A stretch of DNA of 64,000 nucleotides from the NCBI RefSeq assembly GCF_016862975.1, contig NZ_BONZ01000036.1, forward strand, positions 62,001 through 126,000, in the 5' to 3' direction. The translations under genes were made by a program, and so were the position numbers. The notes under the pieces were generated by a model. The model had not been told where the DNA came from. It made no database searches and worked only from the letters and a program-made list of their open reading frames with translations. Numbering within the stretch: position 1 is the first letter of the stretch; every line of letters begins with the position of its first letter. Below, piece after piece: positions 33,516 through 42,396 of the stretch. This DNA is from Rugosimonospora africana (GTDB taxonomy: Bacteria > Actinomycetota > Actinomycetes > Mycobacteriales > Micromonosporaceae).

Positions 33516-33656
33516 GGTAGTTCCTGGTACCGGCGGGTGGATGGTCCCGTCACTCCTAGGAACGGCGGGGTACTGCCGGGCCGTATGGGTAAGACGCAGA
33601 GTGGAGGCACGTCCAGGTTATCCGCGTCTGAGCAGATGTCCATTTAAATCACCTTT

Positions 33657-33690
33657 AGTACGATTGGTAGCGAAATGACGAGTACGATTT
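33657..33690 (+). repeat. Direct repeat AGTACGATT spanning the aldo/keto reductase start
   Basis: AGTACGATT occurs at 33657-33665 and 33681-33689, 24 bases apart, bracketing the start codon at 33675. It could be a site for the divergent XRE protein, but two short copies are weak evidence. Confidence 0.35.
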
Positions 33691-34538
33691 CCGGTGGGGT
33701 ACTCCGGCTCGCGAACGACCTCACGGTCAACCGCATGGGGTACGGCGCGATGCAGCTGGCCGGGCCGAACGTCTTCGGTCCACCGAAGGATCGCGACCAG
33801 GCCCTCGCCGTGCTGAGGGAAGCCGTCGAGCTGGGCGTCAACCACCTCGACACCGCCGACTTCTACGGTCCCGAGGTCACCAACGAACTCATCAAGGAGG
33901 CCCTGTACCCGTACCCGTCGCACCTGCGCATCGCCACGAAGGTCGGCGCGCGTCGCGGCACGGACGGCAGCTGGCAGCCTTCGCTGGACCCGGAGGACCT
34001 GATCGCCCAGGTCCACGAGAACCTGCGGCGCCTGGGCGTGGACACTCTCGACGTGGTGTACCTGCGCCTCCGCTCCCACGAGGGCACCACGGAGGAGTCG
34101 GTCGCCGCGGAGTTCGGGGCGCTGGCCGAGCTGCGCCAGCAGGGACTGATCCGGCACCTCGGGCTGTCCGGCGCGTCCTCAGCGCAGCTGACCGAGGCGC
34201 AGGGCATCGCGCCGGTGGTCATGGTGCAGAACCTCTACAACCTCGCCAGCCGCGAGGACGACGCGCTCGTCGACCGGTGCGCGGCGGAGAACATCGGGTA
34301 CGTCTCGTTCTTCCCGCTCGGTGGGTTCAACCCGCTGCAGCACGACACGCTGAACGATGTCGCCGCCCGGCTGGGCGCATCGGCGCAGCAGGTCGCCCTG
34401 GCCTGGTTGCTCCAACGGTCCGCGACGACCGCGCTGATCCCGGGCACCTCGTCGGTGGCCCACCTGCGCGAGAACGTCGCCGCGGCGGACCTGGTCCTGC
34501 CGCCCGACGTGGTCGCGGAACTCAACGCGATCGGTTAG
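33675..34538 (+). CDS. Aldo/keto reductase
   Basis: This 287-residue TIM-barrel oxidoreductase shows the AKR catalytic set: HLDTADFYGPEVTNELI (Asp and Tyr), a lysine in LRIATKVGAR and the NADPH-binding end LIPGTSSVAHLRENVAAADLVL. It has no signal peptide. It reduces aldehydes or ketones with NADPH. The gene is divergent from the XRE/MmyB regulator, its likely controller. Confidence 0.94.
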   Translation: MTSTISGGVLRLANDLTVNRMGYGAMQLAGPNVFGPPKDRDQALAVLREAVELGVNHLDTADFYGPEVTNELIKEALYPYPSHLRIATKVGARRGTDGSWQPSLDPEDLIAQVHENLRRLGVDTLDVVYLRLRSHEGTTEESVAAEFGALAELRQQGLIRHLGLSGASSAQLTEAQGIAPVVMVQNLYNLASREDDALVDRCAAENIGYVSFFPLGGFNPLQHDTLNDVAARLGASAQQVALAWLLQRSATTALIPGTSSVAHLRENVAAADLVLPPDVVAELNAIG

Positions 34539-34568
34539 GCACGCATTCCGTTGCATCGAGGATCGTCG

Positions 34569-34595
34569 CTGCTTCCAACTATCATCGGGAAGCAG
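34569..34595 (+). terminator. Hairpin between aldo/keto reductase and ABC exporter genes
   Basis: CTGCTTCC (34569-34576) and GGAAGCAG (34588-34595) form a perfect 8-bp stem with an 11-base loop, 30 bases after the reductase stop. Confidence 0.55.
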
Positions 34596-34630
34596 TTCGC
34601 GAATCTTCGGATGCGACGGAGGAACGTGCG

Positions 34631-36724
34631 GTGACCGACGGCCCGCCACCCGCCGCGACGGACACGTCGGCGGCACCGCCCGAACAGACAGCGCCGCCGG
34701 AACAGCCGGCACCGCCCGGACAGCCGGTGTCGCCGGAACGGCCAGCGCCGCCCGAACAGCGAGTGCCGCCGGAACAGCGAGTGCCGCCGGAACAGCGAGT
34801 GCCGCCGGAACAACCGGCGCCGCCCGAACAGCCGGCCGAGGTCGAGATGCCGGCCTGGCTCGCGCACGGCCGGGATCTCGCGGCGACAGGCTTCTGGTCG
34901 ATGGCGCGCCGGTTGCCCGTCCTGGTGCGCCAGGCGCTCGGCCTGGCCTGGGCGGCCAGCCGGCTGGACACCGCGGCGGCGGTGCTGGCTCACTTCGCCA
35001 GCGGGGTGCTCACCGCCCTCGGGCTGCTGGCCACCCGCAGCGTCGCGGAGGCGCTGCTGACCCAGGGACCGACTCCGGCGCGGGTGCGGGCCGCGATTCC
35101 GGCGCTGGCCCTGGTCGCGGGCGCCACAGCGACCCGGGCCGGGTTGTCCATCGCCGCCGGGTGGGCCCAGGCGCGGCTGAGCCCGCAGGTGGACACCGCG
35201 GCTCAGGTGAGCCTGTTCGACCTGACCACCCGCGTCGAGCTGGCGGCCTTCGACGACGCCGGCTTCGCCGACGACATGGAACGCGCGCACGGCCGCGGGG
35301 TCGACGCGGCGGCCATGCTGGTCAACGACGTCATCGACTTGACGACCGGGTTCGTCGGGGTGGCGGCGACGGCGGCCACCCTGCTGGTCATCCAGCCGCT
35401 GCTGCTGCCGCTGGTGGTCCTCGCCGCGCTGCCCGTCGGATGGGCCGCCGTGCGGGCCGCCCGGCAGCAGTACGTGAGCCTGTACCAGCGGATCGCCTGG
35501 CGCCGCCGCCGGTGGATGCTCGAGCACCTGATGGCCAACCGGCACACCGCCGTCGAGGTACGGACGAACACGATGGCCGGGTTCCTGCTCGACCGGTACC
35601 GGCAGGTGACCGGCGCCGAGACCCGCGCAGACCTCACCGTGGCCCGGCAACAGACGGTGACCCGGCTGATCGGCGGGCTGCTCGGTGGCATCGCCGCGGT
35701 GGGCGTCTACCTGATCCTCGGCCTGCTCATCATCGACGGAGGAATCCCGCTCGCGGCGGCCGCCGCGGCGTTGGTGGCGCTGCAGACCGTCCAGGGCGCC
35801 CTGCGGCTCGCGGTGATGGCCACCAACCGGCTGTACGAGGACGGCCTGTACTTCACCGACTTCACCGGATTCGTCGACCGGGCCGGCAGCCGGGTCGCCA
35901 CCTCCTCCGGCCCGCCGCCCGACGGGTTCTCCGAGATCGCGGTGGACCGGATCAGCCTCGCGTACCCGGACTCCGCCGCCCCCGCGGTCGATGATGTGAG
36001 CCTGACCCTGCGCCGCGGCGAGACCATCGCGCTGGTGGGCGAGAACGGGTCGGGAAAGACCAGCCTGGCCAAGCTGATCGCCGGCCTGTACCGGCCCACC
36101 TCCGGCCGGGTCCGCTGGGACGGTGTGGACCTCACCGACACCGATCCGGACGGCATCCGCGAGCACGTCGCCGTCATCACCCAGGAGTACGTGCACTGGC
36201 CGTTCAGCGCCCGGCAGAACGTCAGCATCGGCCGGCACACCCGCTCCGGCGGCGACCCACCGGTGCACGACGCGGCGCGGACGGCCGGTGCGCACCAGAT
36301 GATCCTCGACCTGCCGCACGGGTACGACACATTGCTCGACCGGATGTTCTCCGGCGGGCAGGAGCTGTCCGGCGGGCAGTGGCAACGGCTGGCCGCGGCC
36401 CGGGGGTTCTACCGCGACGCCGCGCTGCTCATCTGCGACGAGCCGTCCGCCGCGCTGGACGCCCGGGCCGAGCACGCGCTGTTCGGCCGGTTGCGTGAGC
36501 ACGCACGCGACAAGGCGGTCGTCCTGATCACCCATCGGCTGGCCAACGTCCGCCACGCCGACCGCATCTACCTCATGCACCACGGCCGGCTGGTCGAGCA
36601 CGGTACGCACGAGCAACTTGTCGCGCTCGGCGGCCGGTACGCCGAACTCTTCGCGCTGCAGGCGGCCGGGTACCGGGACGAGCAGCCGCCCGAACCGGTA
36701 CCCGCCCAGCCCGCCGTTCAGTAG
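34631..36724 (+). CDS. ABC exporter, fused membrane and ATPase domains, with Pro-Glu-Gln repeat N-terminus
   Basis: This 697-residue half-transporter starts at GTG 34631 (ggaggaa upstream). Residues about 15-75 are a low-complexity stretch of about nine units such as APPEQP and VPPEQR. A six-helix membrane domain follows (about 100-400). The ATPase domain has Walker A GENGSGKTSLAK (near 470), Q loop ITQEYVHWPF, signature LSGGQWQRLAAARG, Walker B ALLICDEPSAALDA and H loop LITHRLANV. The form resembles exporters of peptides in lantibiotic and related clusters. The stop overlaps the convergent protease gene by seven bases. Confidence 0.93.
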   Translation: MTDGPPPAATDTSAAPPEQTAPPEQPAPPGQPVSPERPAPPEQRVPPEQRVPPEQRVPPEQPAPPEQPAEVEMPAWLAHGRDLAATGFWSMARRLPVLVRQALGLAWAASRLDTAAAVLAHFASGVLTALGLLATRSVAEALLTQGPTPARVRAAIPALALVAGATATRAGLSIAAGWAQARLSPQVDTAAQVSLFDLTTRVELAAFDDAGFADDMERAHGRGVDAAAMLVNDVIDLTTGFVGVAATAATLLVIQPLLLPLVVLAALPVGWAAVRAARQQYVSLYQRIAWRRRRWMLEHLMANRHTAVEVRTNTMAGFLLDRYRQVTGAETRADLTVARQQTVTRLIGGLLGGIAAVGVYLILGLLIIDGGIPLAAAAAALVALQTVQGALRLAVMATNRLYEDGLYFTDFTGFVDRAGSRVATSSGPPPDGFSEIAVDRISLAYPDSAAPAVDDVSLTLRRGETIALVGENGSGKTSLAKLIAGLYRPTSGRVRWDGVDLTDTDPDGIREHVAVITQEYVHWPFSARQNVSIGRHTRSGGDPPVHDAARTAGAHQMILDLPHGYDTLLDRMFSGGQELSGGQWQRLAAARGFYRDAALLICDEPSAALDARAEHALFGRLREHARDKAVVLITHRLANVRHADRIYLMHHGRLVEHGTHEQLVALGGRYAELFALQAAGYRDEQPPEPVPAQPAVQ

Positions 36725-39700
36725 TGGAACACGGCCAGCTGGGTGCCGCCCGGGCCGGGCGTGTACCCGGTCCGGGTGGCCGGGTTCAGCTGGATGAAGG
36801 TTCCGTTGATGGGCAGTGTGGTGTTGAAGAAGTTGAACGTGGCGATCCGCTTGACCAGGGCGCCGTGTTCGTCGACCAGCACGATCGCGGACGTGGCGTT
36901 GTCGTCCGGCATCGTGCCCAGCCCGGACGGCGCCTCCAACTCCTGCATCGCGAAGTAGTGGTGCGTCTGGTCCACCGCCGGGTGCTGGTGCGCCGCGCCG
37001 GTCAGCGTCACCGTAGTACCGGTACCCGATGTCAGGTCGTACAGGCCGATGCGGCCGTCGCCGGTGGGGGCGATCATCGTGTGCGTGGTGGAGTCGACCG
37101 CGAGCCCGTCCGGCTCGCCCGCGGTGACGCCCGGGAACGAGGTGACCTTTCCGTCGTCAAGCCCGACCGTGACGAACGCGTTCGGGCCGTTGAACTGGAA
37201 GAAGTCGCTGGTACCGAGGACGGCCAGGTCGCTGCCGTTGTCCGCGCCGAACGCGGTCACGTACGGGAACTGGTACTGCCGCATCGCCGGCTCCACGTCG
37301 ACCGGCGACCCGAACGTGCCGGCGCCGACGTTCGACGCGAAGACCCGGTACGCGCCGGTCAGACCGTTCTTGCCGTACAGGAACGCGGTGGTGTCCGTGT
37401 CCTGGTTCGGCGCCGCCAGCGGTCCGGTGCCGCCGCCCGGAGGGACGTCCGCGGCGGGTGGGGTCCACGCGCCGCCGTCGCCGCCCGTCGCGACCGGCTT
37501 GATGACCCGGTAGGTCTGGGTGCCGTCCGCGGCGGTTCGGGTGTAGAGCCCGACGTCGCCGGCCAACACGCCCGGCCCGGCCCCGAGCGAGCCCGGGGTC
37601 TGGTACCTGTCCGGGGAGGACGCCACCGTTCCGGTGACCGCGTTGGTTCTCTGGTCGAACACCTGGACCGAGCCACCGGTCAGGTTGGAGGTGAGGAAGC
37701 CGTCGTCGCCGTGGGCGTTGACGCCGAAGCCGCCGAAGACGGTACCGCCGTCGGTGGGCCTGACGCCGTCCTGGCTGACGGTACTCACCTCACTCGCCTC
37801 GCCGACCACCCGGCCGTCACGGGTGGGCAGGACCCGCACCACGTGGGTCATCGCGGTGTCGAGTCCGGCCTGCGCCGGAGTCAGCGCGACGCTCCCGTGT
37901 GCGCCGCGCACCGGCGCGTAGTACACCGAGCCGGTGTCCGTGCCGTTGGCGTCGCGGGCGGATCCGTTGGGGTTGTTGAACGGGTTCTGGTTGCCGGTGG
38001 CGGTGGGGCCGGCGGCGCTGATCTCCAGCATGGCGCCGTCGGCCGACGGTACGTCGCGCACGTCCCAGCTCACCCGGAACGCTGTGCCGTACGGCACCGC
38101 CAGATCGTGCCCGCCAGCCGACCGGTCGCCGGCCGCGGCGAGGGTCGGTGCCGGCGGCCTGGTGTCCCCGGTCGGTGCGACACGCACGTACGCGAAGTTG
38201 GTGTACGTGACCGCGGTCCTGCCGGCGGTCGCCGGCTCGATGCCGATGCCGTAGATCCCGCCACCGGACAGCGCGGACACCGGCACCTGGACGGTGCCGG
38301 ACGGCTTCGTCAGCGGCACCGTGTACGCCGGCCGGAAACCCGCCGCGGTCGCCGGGTCGATCCGGCCCGGTTCGGAGACCACCAGCACCGGATCGGTCGC
38401 GCTCACCAGGCCCCGTAGGTCGTACGCGACGGGAATGGTGGCACCCCGCACGACCGCGGGTACCGTCGGCGCCAGCCCATACGTCGAGCGGCCGTCACTC
38501 GGTCCGAAGACGACCGTGACCGTGGCGCCGGCCAGTCGCTTGCCGCCCCGGGACGCCGTATAGGTCAGCGTGACCGTCCGGGACGCGGTACTGACCAGCG
38601 GCAGCCCGGCCGCGGCGAGCACCGCCGACGGCTGGATCCGGGCCGACGGGGTGGTCGCCAGCCGGTGGTTCCCGACGCTCAGTGAGTAGTCGACGCCGTG
38701 GTCGGGCATGCCCTGCCAGTCCGGCGCGACGGTCAGCCAGTCGCCCAGGTGGTCGTGGTCGAGCGGGATCGCGCCGGCATCGGTGGCCGTGCTGAACACG
38801 TGGTTGAACCCGTCCAGCGGGTGGCGGTCGGTGACCGCGACCCGGGACACCGACGGCGTCTCGGGCGTACCCGCGTCGGCGAGCAGCGTCTGCACGGCCT
38901 TGCCGAGGTCGACCTGTGGCCCCACGTTCAGGTTCAGGTCGGACTGCGCCGGGTTGGCCACCGGGTTCGCGGTGGACACCAGGAAGTCGCGTACGTTGAC
39001 CGGATCGGTCAGCCTCGTGTTCCCGGTCAGCTTCGCCACCTGGAGCACCACCGCCGCGGCGGCGGCCACCTCCGGGGTCGAGGCCGAGGTGCCGCCGGTG
39101 TAGACGACCGCGGCGTCCTGTGCCGTGCCGCCGAAGGCGTGCTGCAGGGCGAGGACGTTGTCCCCGGGCGCCGAGATGGTGACCCGGGAACCCCAGCCGC
39201 TGGCGAAGTTGCGGGCGCCGTTGTACCGGGTCTCGGCGTACGGCGGCGATCCGACCGGGGCGGTACCCGACTGCGGCCCGGAACCGGTGTCGTTGAGCGT
39301 GGTGGAGCCGACGTCGATGGAGCCGGTGTCCGGGTCCGCCGACGGCGCCGTGGAGAAGCTGACGTCGTTCAGGTCGGTCGGCGCCACGTGCTTCCCGGCC
39401 AGGTTCGTCGCCGCACTGCCGCCGGAGGGCGGCACGGCCGCGTTGGTGTACCCGCGCAGCCCGTCACCGGCCGACACGCACACGACCAACCGGTACTTCT
39501 GCACGATGGTGGCGATGACCGAGGCCATCACCGGATCGTCTTCCATGTACCGGCCGGAGAAGCCGTAGCTGTCGAGGCCGAAGCCGAGCGACGCGGTGAT
39601 GACCGACGGGCGGGGCTGCTGCCGCGCGGCGGCCAGGAACGTGGCGGCCATGTCGGCGGTCGTGGGTCCGGCGGCGGCCGGTTCCATCAGGCGGTAGCTG

Positions 39701-40926
39701 GCGCCCGGCGCGATCCCCAGCAGGTCGCTCGCGCCGCTGCCCTCCCGGCCCGGCCGCTGCCTGTCGTGCGGCAGCGGGGCCATCATGGAGAAGTCCAGGC
39801 CGACCTCGCCGAGCGTGGGGTCGTCGGGTCCGCAGACCTGTCCCACCGGGTCGACCGCGCCGGTGGCGCCGGCGGTGTAGGTCGGGATGAGCGGCATGCC
39901 CGGCCAGTCCAGGTAGCGCTGTCCACTTTGGACGATCGTGGTCGGCCCGTACCCGGCGGCCCAGGGGTTGCACGGGTTGGCGGTGTCGCTGGCCGCGCTG
40001 GCGTCGGTGAGCGAACCGATCGACACGTTCGTGATGATCTGCCCCTGTCCGGGCAGCTGGCCGAACCGCTGGCTGATCGCGGCGTACGCCGGCATCGCGT
40101 CGACCCCGGGCCGGTCCAGCAGGCTCTGCGCGTCGGCGGTGACCGCGTAGTTGGTGGGCAGCGTTCCGGCGGCGGGTGCCGTGGCCGCCTTCGCGGTGGC
40201 TGCCTTCGCGGTGACGCCGGTGACCGGTGTCGAGCCGGTCCGCAGCGTCGTCACCCGCCAGTCCGGCGACGCGTAGGAGATGCCGGGCTGGGCGCGCAGC
40301 GCGCTGACCGCCTGGGCCACGGTGGACGGCGGCAGGTGCAGCCGGTACAGCCGGGAGACGTCCAGCGGCGCCCCGGTGGCCGGCGTCGTCGATCCGTTCC
40401 CCAGTCCGGACAGCAGCGGCTGCGCGTCGTCCACGCCCAGACCGGCGAGGACCTTGTTGAGCTTCGCGTCGCCGGTGTACGCGGGCGGGTGCGTGGCGTC
40501 GGCGCGTGCCCGGCCGAGGCTCACCCGTGCCGGGGCCGGTACACCGGCGGCGTACGCCACCACGACGTCGTCCTGCGCGTACGGCTGCGGCTGTCCCTGC
40601 GCCAGATCGGCGATCAGCTCAGCCTTGTCGGGCAGGGTACCGGCGGCCGGGCTGCCGGGAGCGTGATCGGTCGGCACGTACTGGAACTCGGCGCTGCCGG
40701 TGTTGGGGTTCACGACCTGGGCGAGACCGTCACTGTAGACCGTCGCGTACCGGCCGTCGGGCAACGCGAGCCGCTGGTACGCGACGGCGGCGTGCGGCAC
40801 CGCCGGCGCGGGTGCGGCCGAGGCGGGGGAGTCGGGGATCGCGACCGCGCACAGTGCGGCGGTCGTGGCCACGACCGCCGCGAGTACCGGGGATGGGTGG
40901 GCGCGTGACAAGGCTGCGGACCTCAA
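36718..40926 (-). CDS. Giant secreted sedolisin-like (S53-type) serine peptidase
   Basis: About 1,400 residues, starting at TTG 40926 or, with a better gaggt ribosome site, TTG 40911. A signal peptide ends near SASAA. The protease domain (about 260-660) carries E374 and D378 in GEVGLDF (the E-x3-D pair of S53), a downstream GIAPGASYRL, D488 in SAGDG (oxyanion Asp), and S614 in GGTSASTPE. The HGTH histidine block of subtilisins is absent, so sedolisin chemistry (acidic pH) is more likely than S8. The remaining C-terminal half (about 700-1402) is beta-rich, with immunoglobulin-like and propeller-like sections (FPGVTAGEPDGLAVDSTTH). It is probably an extracellular scavenging protease. Confidence 0.85.
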   Translation of the reverse strand: MRSAALSRAHPSPVLAAVVATTAALCAVAIPDSPASAAPAPAVPHAAVAYQRLALPDGRYATVYSDGLAQVVNPNTGSAEFQYVPTDHAPGSPAAGTLPDKAELIADLAQGQPQPYAQDDVVVAYAAGVPAPARVSLGRARADATHPPAYTGDAKLNKVLAGLGVDDAQPLLSGLGNGSTTPATGAPLDVSRLYRLHLPPSTVAQAVSALRAQPGISYASPDWRVTTLRTGSTPVTGVTAKAATAKAATAPAAGTLPTNYAVTADAQSLLDRPGVDAMPAYAAISQRFGQLPGQGQIITNVSIGSLTDASAASDTANPCNPWAAGYGPTTIVQSGQRYLDWPGMPLIPTYTAGATGAVDPVGQVCGPDDPTLGEVGLDFSMMAPLPHDRQRPGREGSGASDLLGIAPGASYRLMEPAAAGPTTADMAATFLAAARQQPRPSVITASLGFGLDSYGFSGRYMEDDPVMASVIATIVQKYRLVVCVSAGDGLRGYTNAAVPPSGGSAATNLAGKHVAPTDLNDVSFSTAPSADPDTGSIDVGSTTLNDTGSGPQSGTAPVGSPPYAETRYNGARNFASGWGSRVTISAPGDNVLALQHAFGGTAQDAAVVYTGGTSASTPEVAAAAAVVLQVAKLTGNTRLTDPVNVRDFLVSTANPVANPAQSDLNLNVGPQVDLGKAVQTLLADAGTPETPSVSRVAVTDRHPLDGFNHVFSTATDAGAIPLDHDHLGDWLTVAPDWQGMPDHGVDYSLSVGNHRLATTPSARIQPSAVLAAAGLPLVSTASRTVTLTYTASRGGKRLAGATVTVVFGPSDGRSTYGLAPTVPAVVRGATIPVAYDLRGLVSATDPVLVVSEPGRIDPATAAGFRPAYTVPLTKPSGTVQVPVSALSGGGIYGIGIEPATAGRTAVTYTNFAYVRVAPTGDTRPPAPTLAAAGDRSAGGHDLAVPYGTAFRVSWDVRDVPSADGAMLEISAAGPTATGNQNPFNNPNGSARDANGTDTGSVYYAPVRGAHGSVALTPAQAGLDTAMTHVVRVLPTRDGRVVGEASEVSTVSQDGVRPTDGGTVFGGFGVNAHGDDGFLTSNLTGGSVQVFDQRTNAVTGTVASSPDRYQTPGSLGAGPGVLAGDVGLYTRTAADGTQTYRVIKPVATGGDGGAWTPPAADVPPGGGTGPLAAPNQDTDTTAFLYGKNGLTGAYRVFASNVGAGTFGSPVDVEPAMRQYQFPYVTAFGADNGSDLAVLGTSDFFQFNGPNAFVTVGLDDGKVTSFPGVTAGEPDGLAVDSTTHTMIAPTGDGRIGLYDLTSGTGTTVTLTGAAHQHPAVDQTHHYFAMQELEAPSGLGTMPDDNATSAIVLVDEHGALVKRIATFNFFNTTLPINGTFIQLNPATRTGYTPGPGGTQLAVFHY

Positions 40927-40952
40927 TTCGGGGCGACCGGCAGGTGACAGGG

Positions 40953-40967
40953 ATGATCGAGGATCAT
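40953..40967. promoter_or_regulatory. Palindrome upstream of the protease gene
   Basis: ATGATC-GAG-GATCAT is a perfect 15-bp inverted repeat 27 bases before the protease start, well placed for a repressor site. Confidence 0.5.
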
Positions 40968-41081
40968 GGCCGGTAGTAGAATACGGGCGCCAGGCCGCCG
41001 TCGATGATCACAAATGGCGGGTTCCGGCCAGGTGGCGCGAACCCGCCAGCCGGCGTACCCGGGGCGGCCCGGCCTGTGCGT

Positions 41082-41312
41082 TCAGGCGCCCAGGGACCGC
41101 TGGGCCACGGCGAAGGCCAGCTTGTCGAGAGCCTGGTTGGGTACCCGCTGGATCTCCGGGAACTCCTCCAGCACGCGCAGTTCCTGCGGCGACAGCGTAC
41201 GCACCTGGATCATCGCGTTACCCGCCGCGTCCACGGACTTGACGATGAACAGCGAGCCCACGCTCAGGCACGCCACCGGTACCTCGTCGAGCGCGGTCAA
41301 CAGCGACCGCAC
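41082..41312 (-). CDS. Small protein of unknown function (76 residues)
   Basis: This GTG-started frame has normal codon use and a balanced sequence (LDEVPVACLSVGSLFIVKSVD, then LSPQELRVLEEFPEIQRVPNQALDKLAFAV), unlike the shadow frames around it. gagg lies nine bases upstream. No known family was recognised. It is the only gene candidate in the 555 bases between the protease and NmrA-like genes. It may be a truncated remnant, because the expected divergent partner of such reductases is usually a full regulator. Confidence 0.5.
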   Translation of the reverse strand: MRSLLTALDEVPVACLSVGSLFIVKSVDAAGNAMIQVRTLSPQELRVLEEFPEIQRVPNQALDKLAFAVAQRSLGA

Positions 41313-41374
41313 GGCCTCGGCGGATGACAGGCCTGCTGCTCCGGCCGGCGGTGATCCTCTCGCGTCGAGATGTT

Positions 41375-41424
41375 ACGGGACTCATATCGTCGGGGCTTCA
41401 CCGACTAGTTAATATGAGTCTCGT
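41375..41424. promoter_or_regulatory. 13-bp inverted repeat upstream of the NmrA-like gene
   Basis: ACGGGACTCATAT (41375-41387) and ATATGAGTCTCGT (41412-41424) match as an inverted repeat at 12 of 13 positions around a 24-base centre, 58 bases before the ATG at 41482. HxlR- or TetR-type regulators often bind such pairs near these reductases. Confidence 0.6.
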
Positions 41425-41481
41425 ATTATCCGGTTCACAGATGGTGGCCGGGAAGTATCGGCGTCGAGAGGAACCCACGTC

Positions 41482-42324
41482 ATGATTCTCATTACCGGGG
41501 CGACCGGGAATGTCGGCCGTGAAGCCATCACCCAGTTGCTCGACGAACGGCTGTCGGTGATGGCGGTCAGTCGCGAGCCGTCTACCTCGGCGCTGCCCGG
41601 CGGCGCCGAGGTGGTCCGCGCGGACCCGTCGCGCCCGCGGACCCTCGAAGCGGCGCTCGACGGTGTGGAGGCGATCCTGCTCAGCCCGCGCGCCGCCGGC
41701 GGGGCCGTGGCCGAACTCCTGGCACTGGCGGGGCGGCAGGGGGTGAAGCGCGTGGTGCTCCTGTCGGCCGTGACGGTGCAGTACCCCGCGGGATACCAGA
41801 GGTTCGCCGACGAATTCCGTGCCGTGGAACAGATCGTGCGGGACTCCGGGCTGGACTGGACGATCCTGCGCTGTGCCGACTTCGCGTCCAACACGCTGGC
41901 CTGGGCCGGGCAGATCCGCTCCACGGGCACCATTCGCGGCGCGTACCCGAACGCGGCGAGCTCGACCATCCACGAGCGTGACATCGCGGCGGTCGCGGTG
42001 CGGGCGCTGACCGACCCGGTCCACGGAGGACAGGCCTACGCGCTGACCGGACCGCAATCGCTCAGCCAACTCGACAAGGTGCGCGCCATCGGGCGGGCCA
42101 TCGGTGAGGACCTGTCCTTTGTGGAGCTGCCGGCGGATCAGGTCCGCCAGGGCATGCTCGCTGCCGGCCTGCCCGAGGATGTGCCCGACCGGCTACTCGG
42201 TTCGCTGGCCGACTACGCCTTCACGCCCGGGCCGTCCACCGACACGGTCCAGCGGCTGCTCGGCCGTCCCGCGCTCACCTTCGCGAGCTGGGCGGCCGAG
42301 CACGCCGCGGCGTTCCTCGGCTGA
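41482..42324 (+). CDS. NmrA-like NAD(P)-binding reductase
   Basis: This 280-residue atypical short-chain dehydrogenase begins MILITGATGNVGREAITQLL, the GxxGxxG nucleotide loop of the NmrA/HSCARG and quinone-reductase-2 (QorB-like) group. A second conserved segment is WTILRCADFASNTLAWAGQIRSTG. There is no classic YxxxK catalytic pair, so it may be a redox sensor or quinone reductase. It has its own promoter region with an inverted repeat. A terminator hairpin follows. Confidence 0.9.
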   Translation: MILITGATGNVGREAITQLLDERLSVMAVSREPSTSALPGGAEVVRADPSRPRTLEAALDGVEAILLSPRAAGGAVAELLALAGRQGVKRVVLLSAVTVQYPAGYQRFADEFRAVEQIVRDSGLDWTILRCADFASNTLAWAGQIRSTGTIRGAYPNAASSTIHERDIAAVAVRALTDPVHGGQAYALTGPQSLSQLDKVRAIGRAIGEDLSFVELPADQVRQGMLAAGLPEDVPDRLLGSLADYAFTPGPSTDTVQRLLGRPALTFASWAAEHAAAFLG

Positions 42325-42333
42325 GTGGGCACC

Positions 42334-42370
42334 CGCCCGTCCTCCGGCAGGCGTGCTACCGGAGGGCGGG
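42334..42370. terminator. Bidirectional terminator between NmrA-like and amidase genes
   Basis: CCTCCGG (42341-42347) pairs with CCGGAGG (42359-42365), and outer CCCG/CGGG bases extend the stem. It sits between convergent stops at 42324 and 42397. Confidence 0.75.
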
Positions 42371-42396
42371 CGGCGGACCGTCAGGGTGTGGTGCCG

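Noticed and set aside
36718-40926. Subtilisin (S8) label for the giant protease
   Set aside because: GTSxSxP resembles S8, but the His-containing block is missing and E-x3-D plus SAGD fit S53 better.
41014-41412. Plus-strand frame of 132 codons upstream of the NmrA-like gene
   Set aside because: Ser/Arg/Pro-rich shadow of the minus-strand 76-residue frame and of the operator region.
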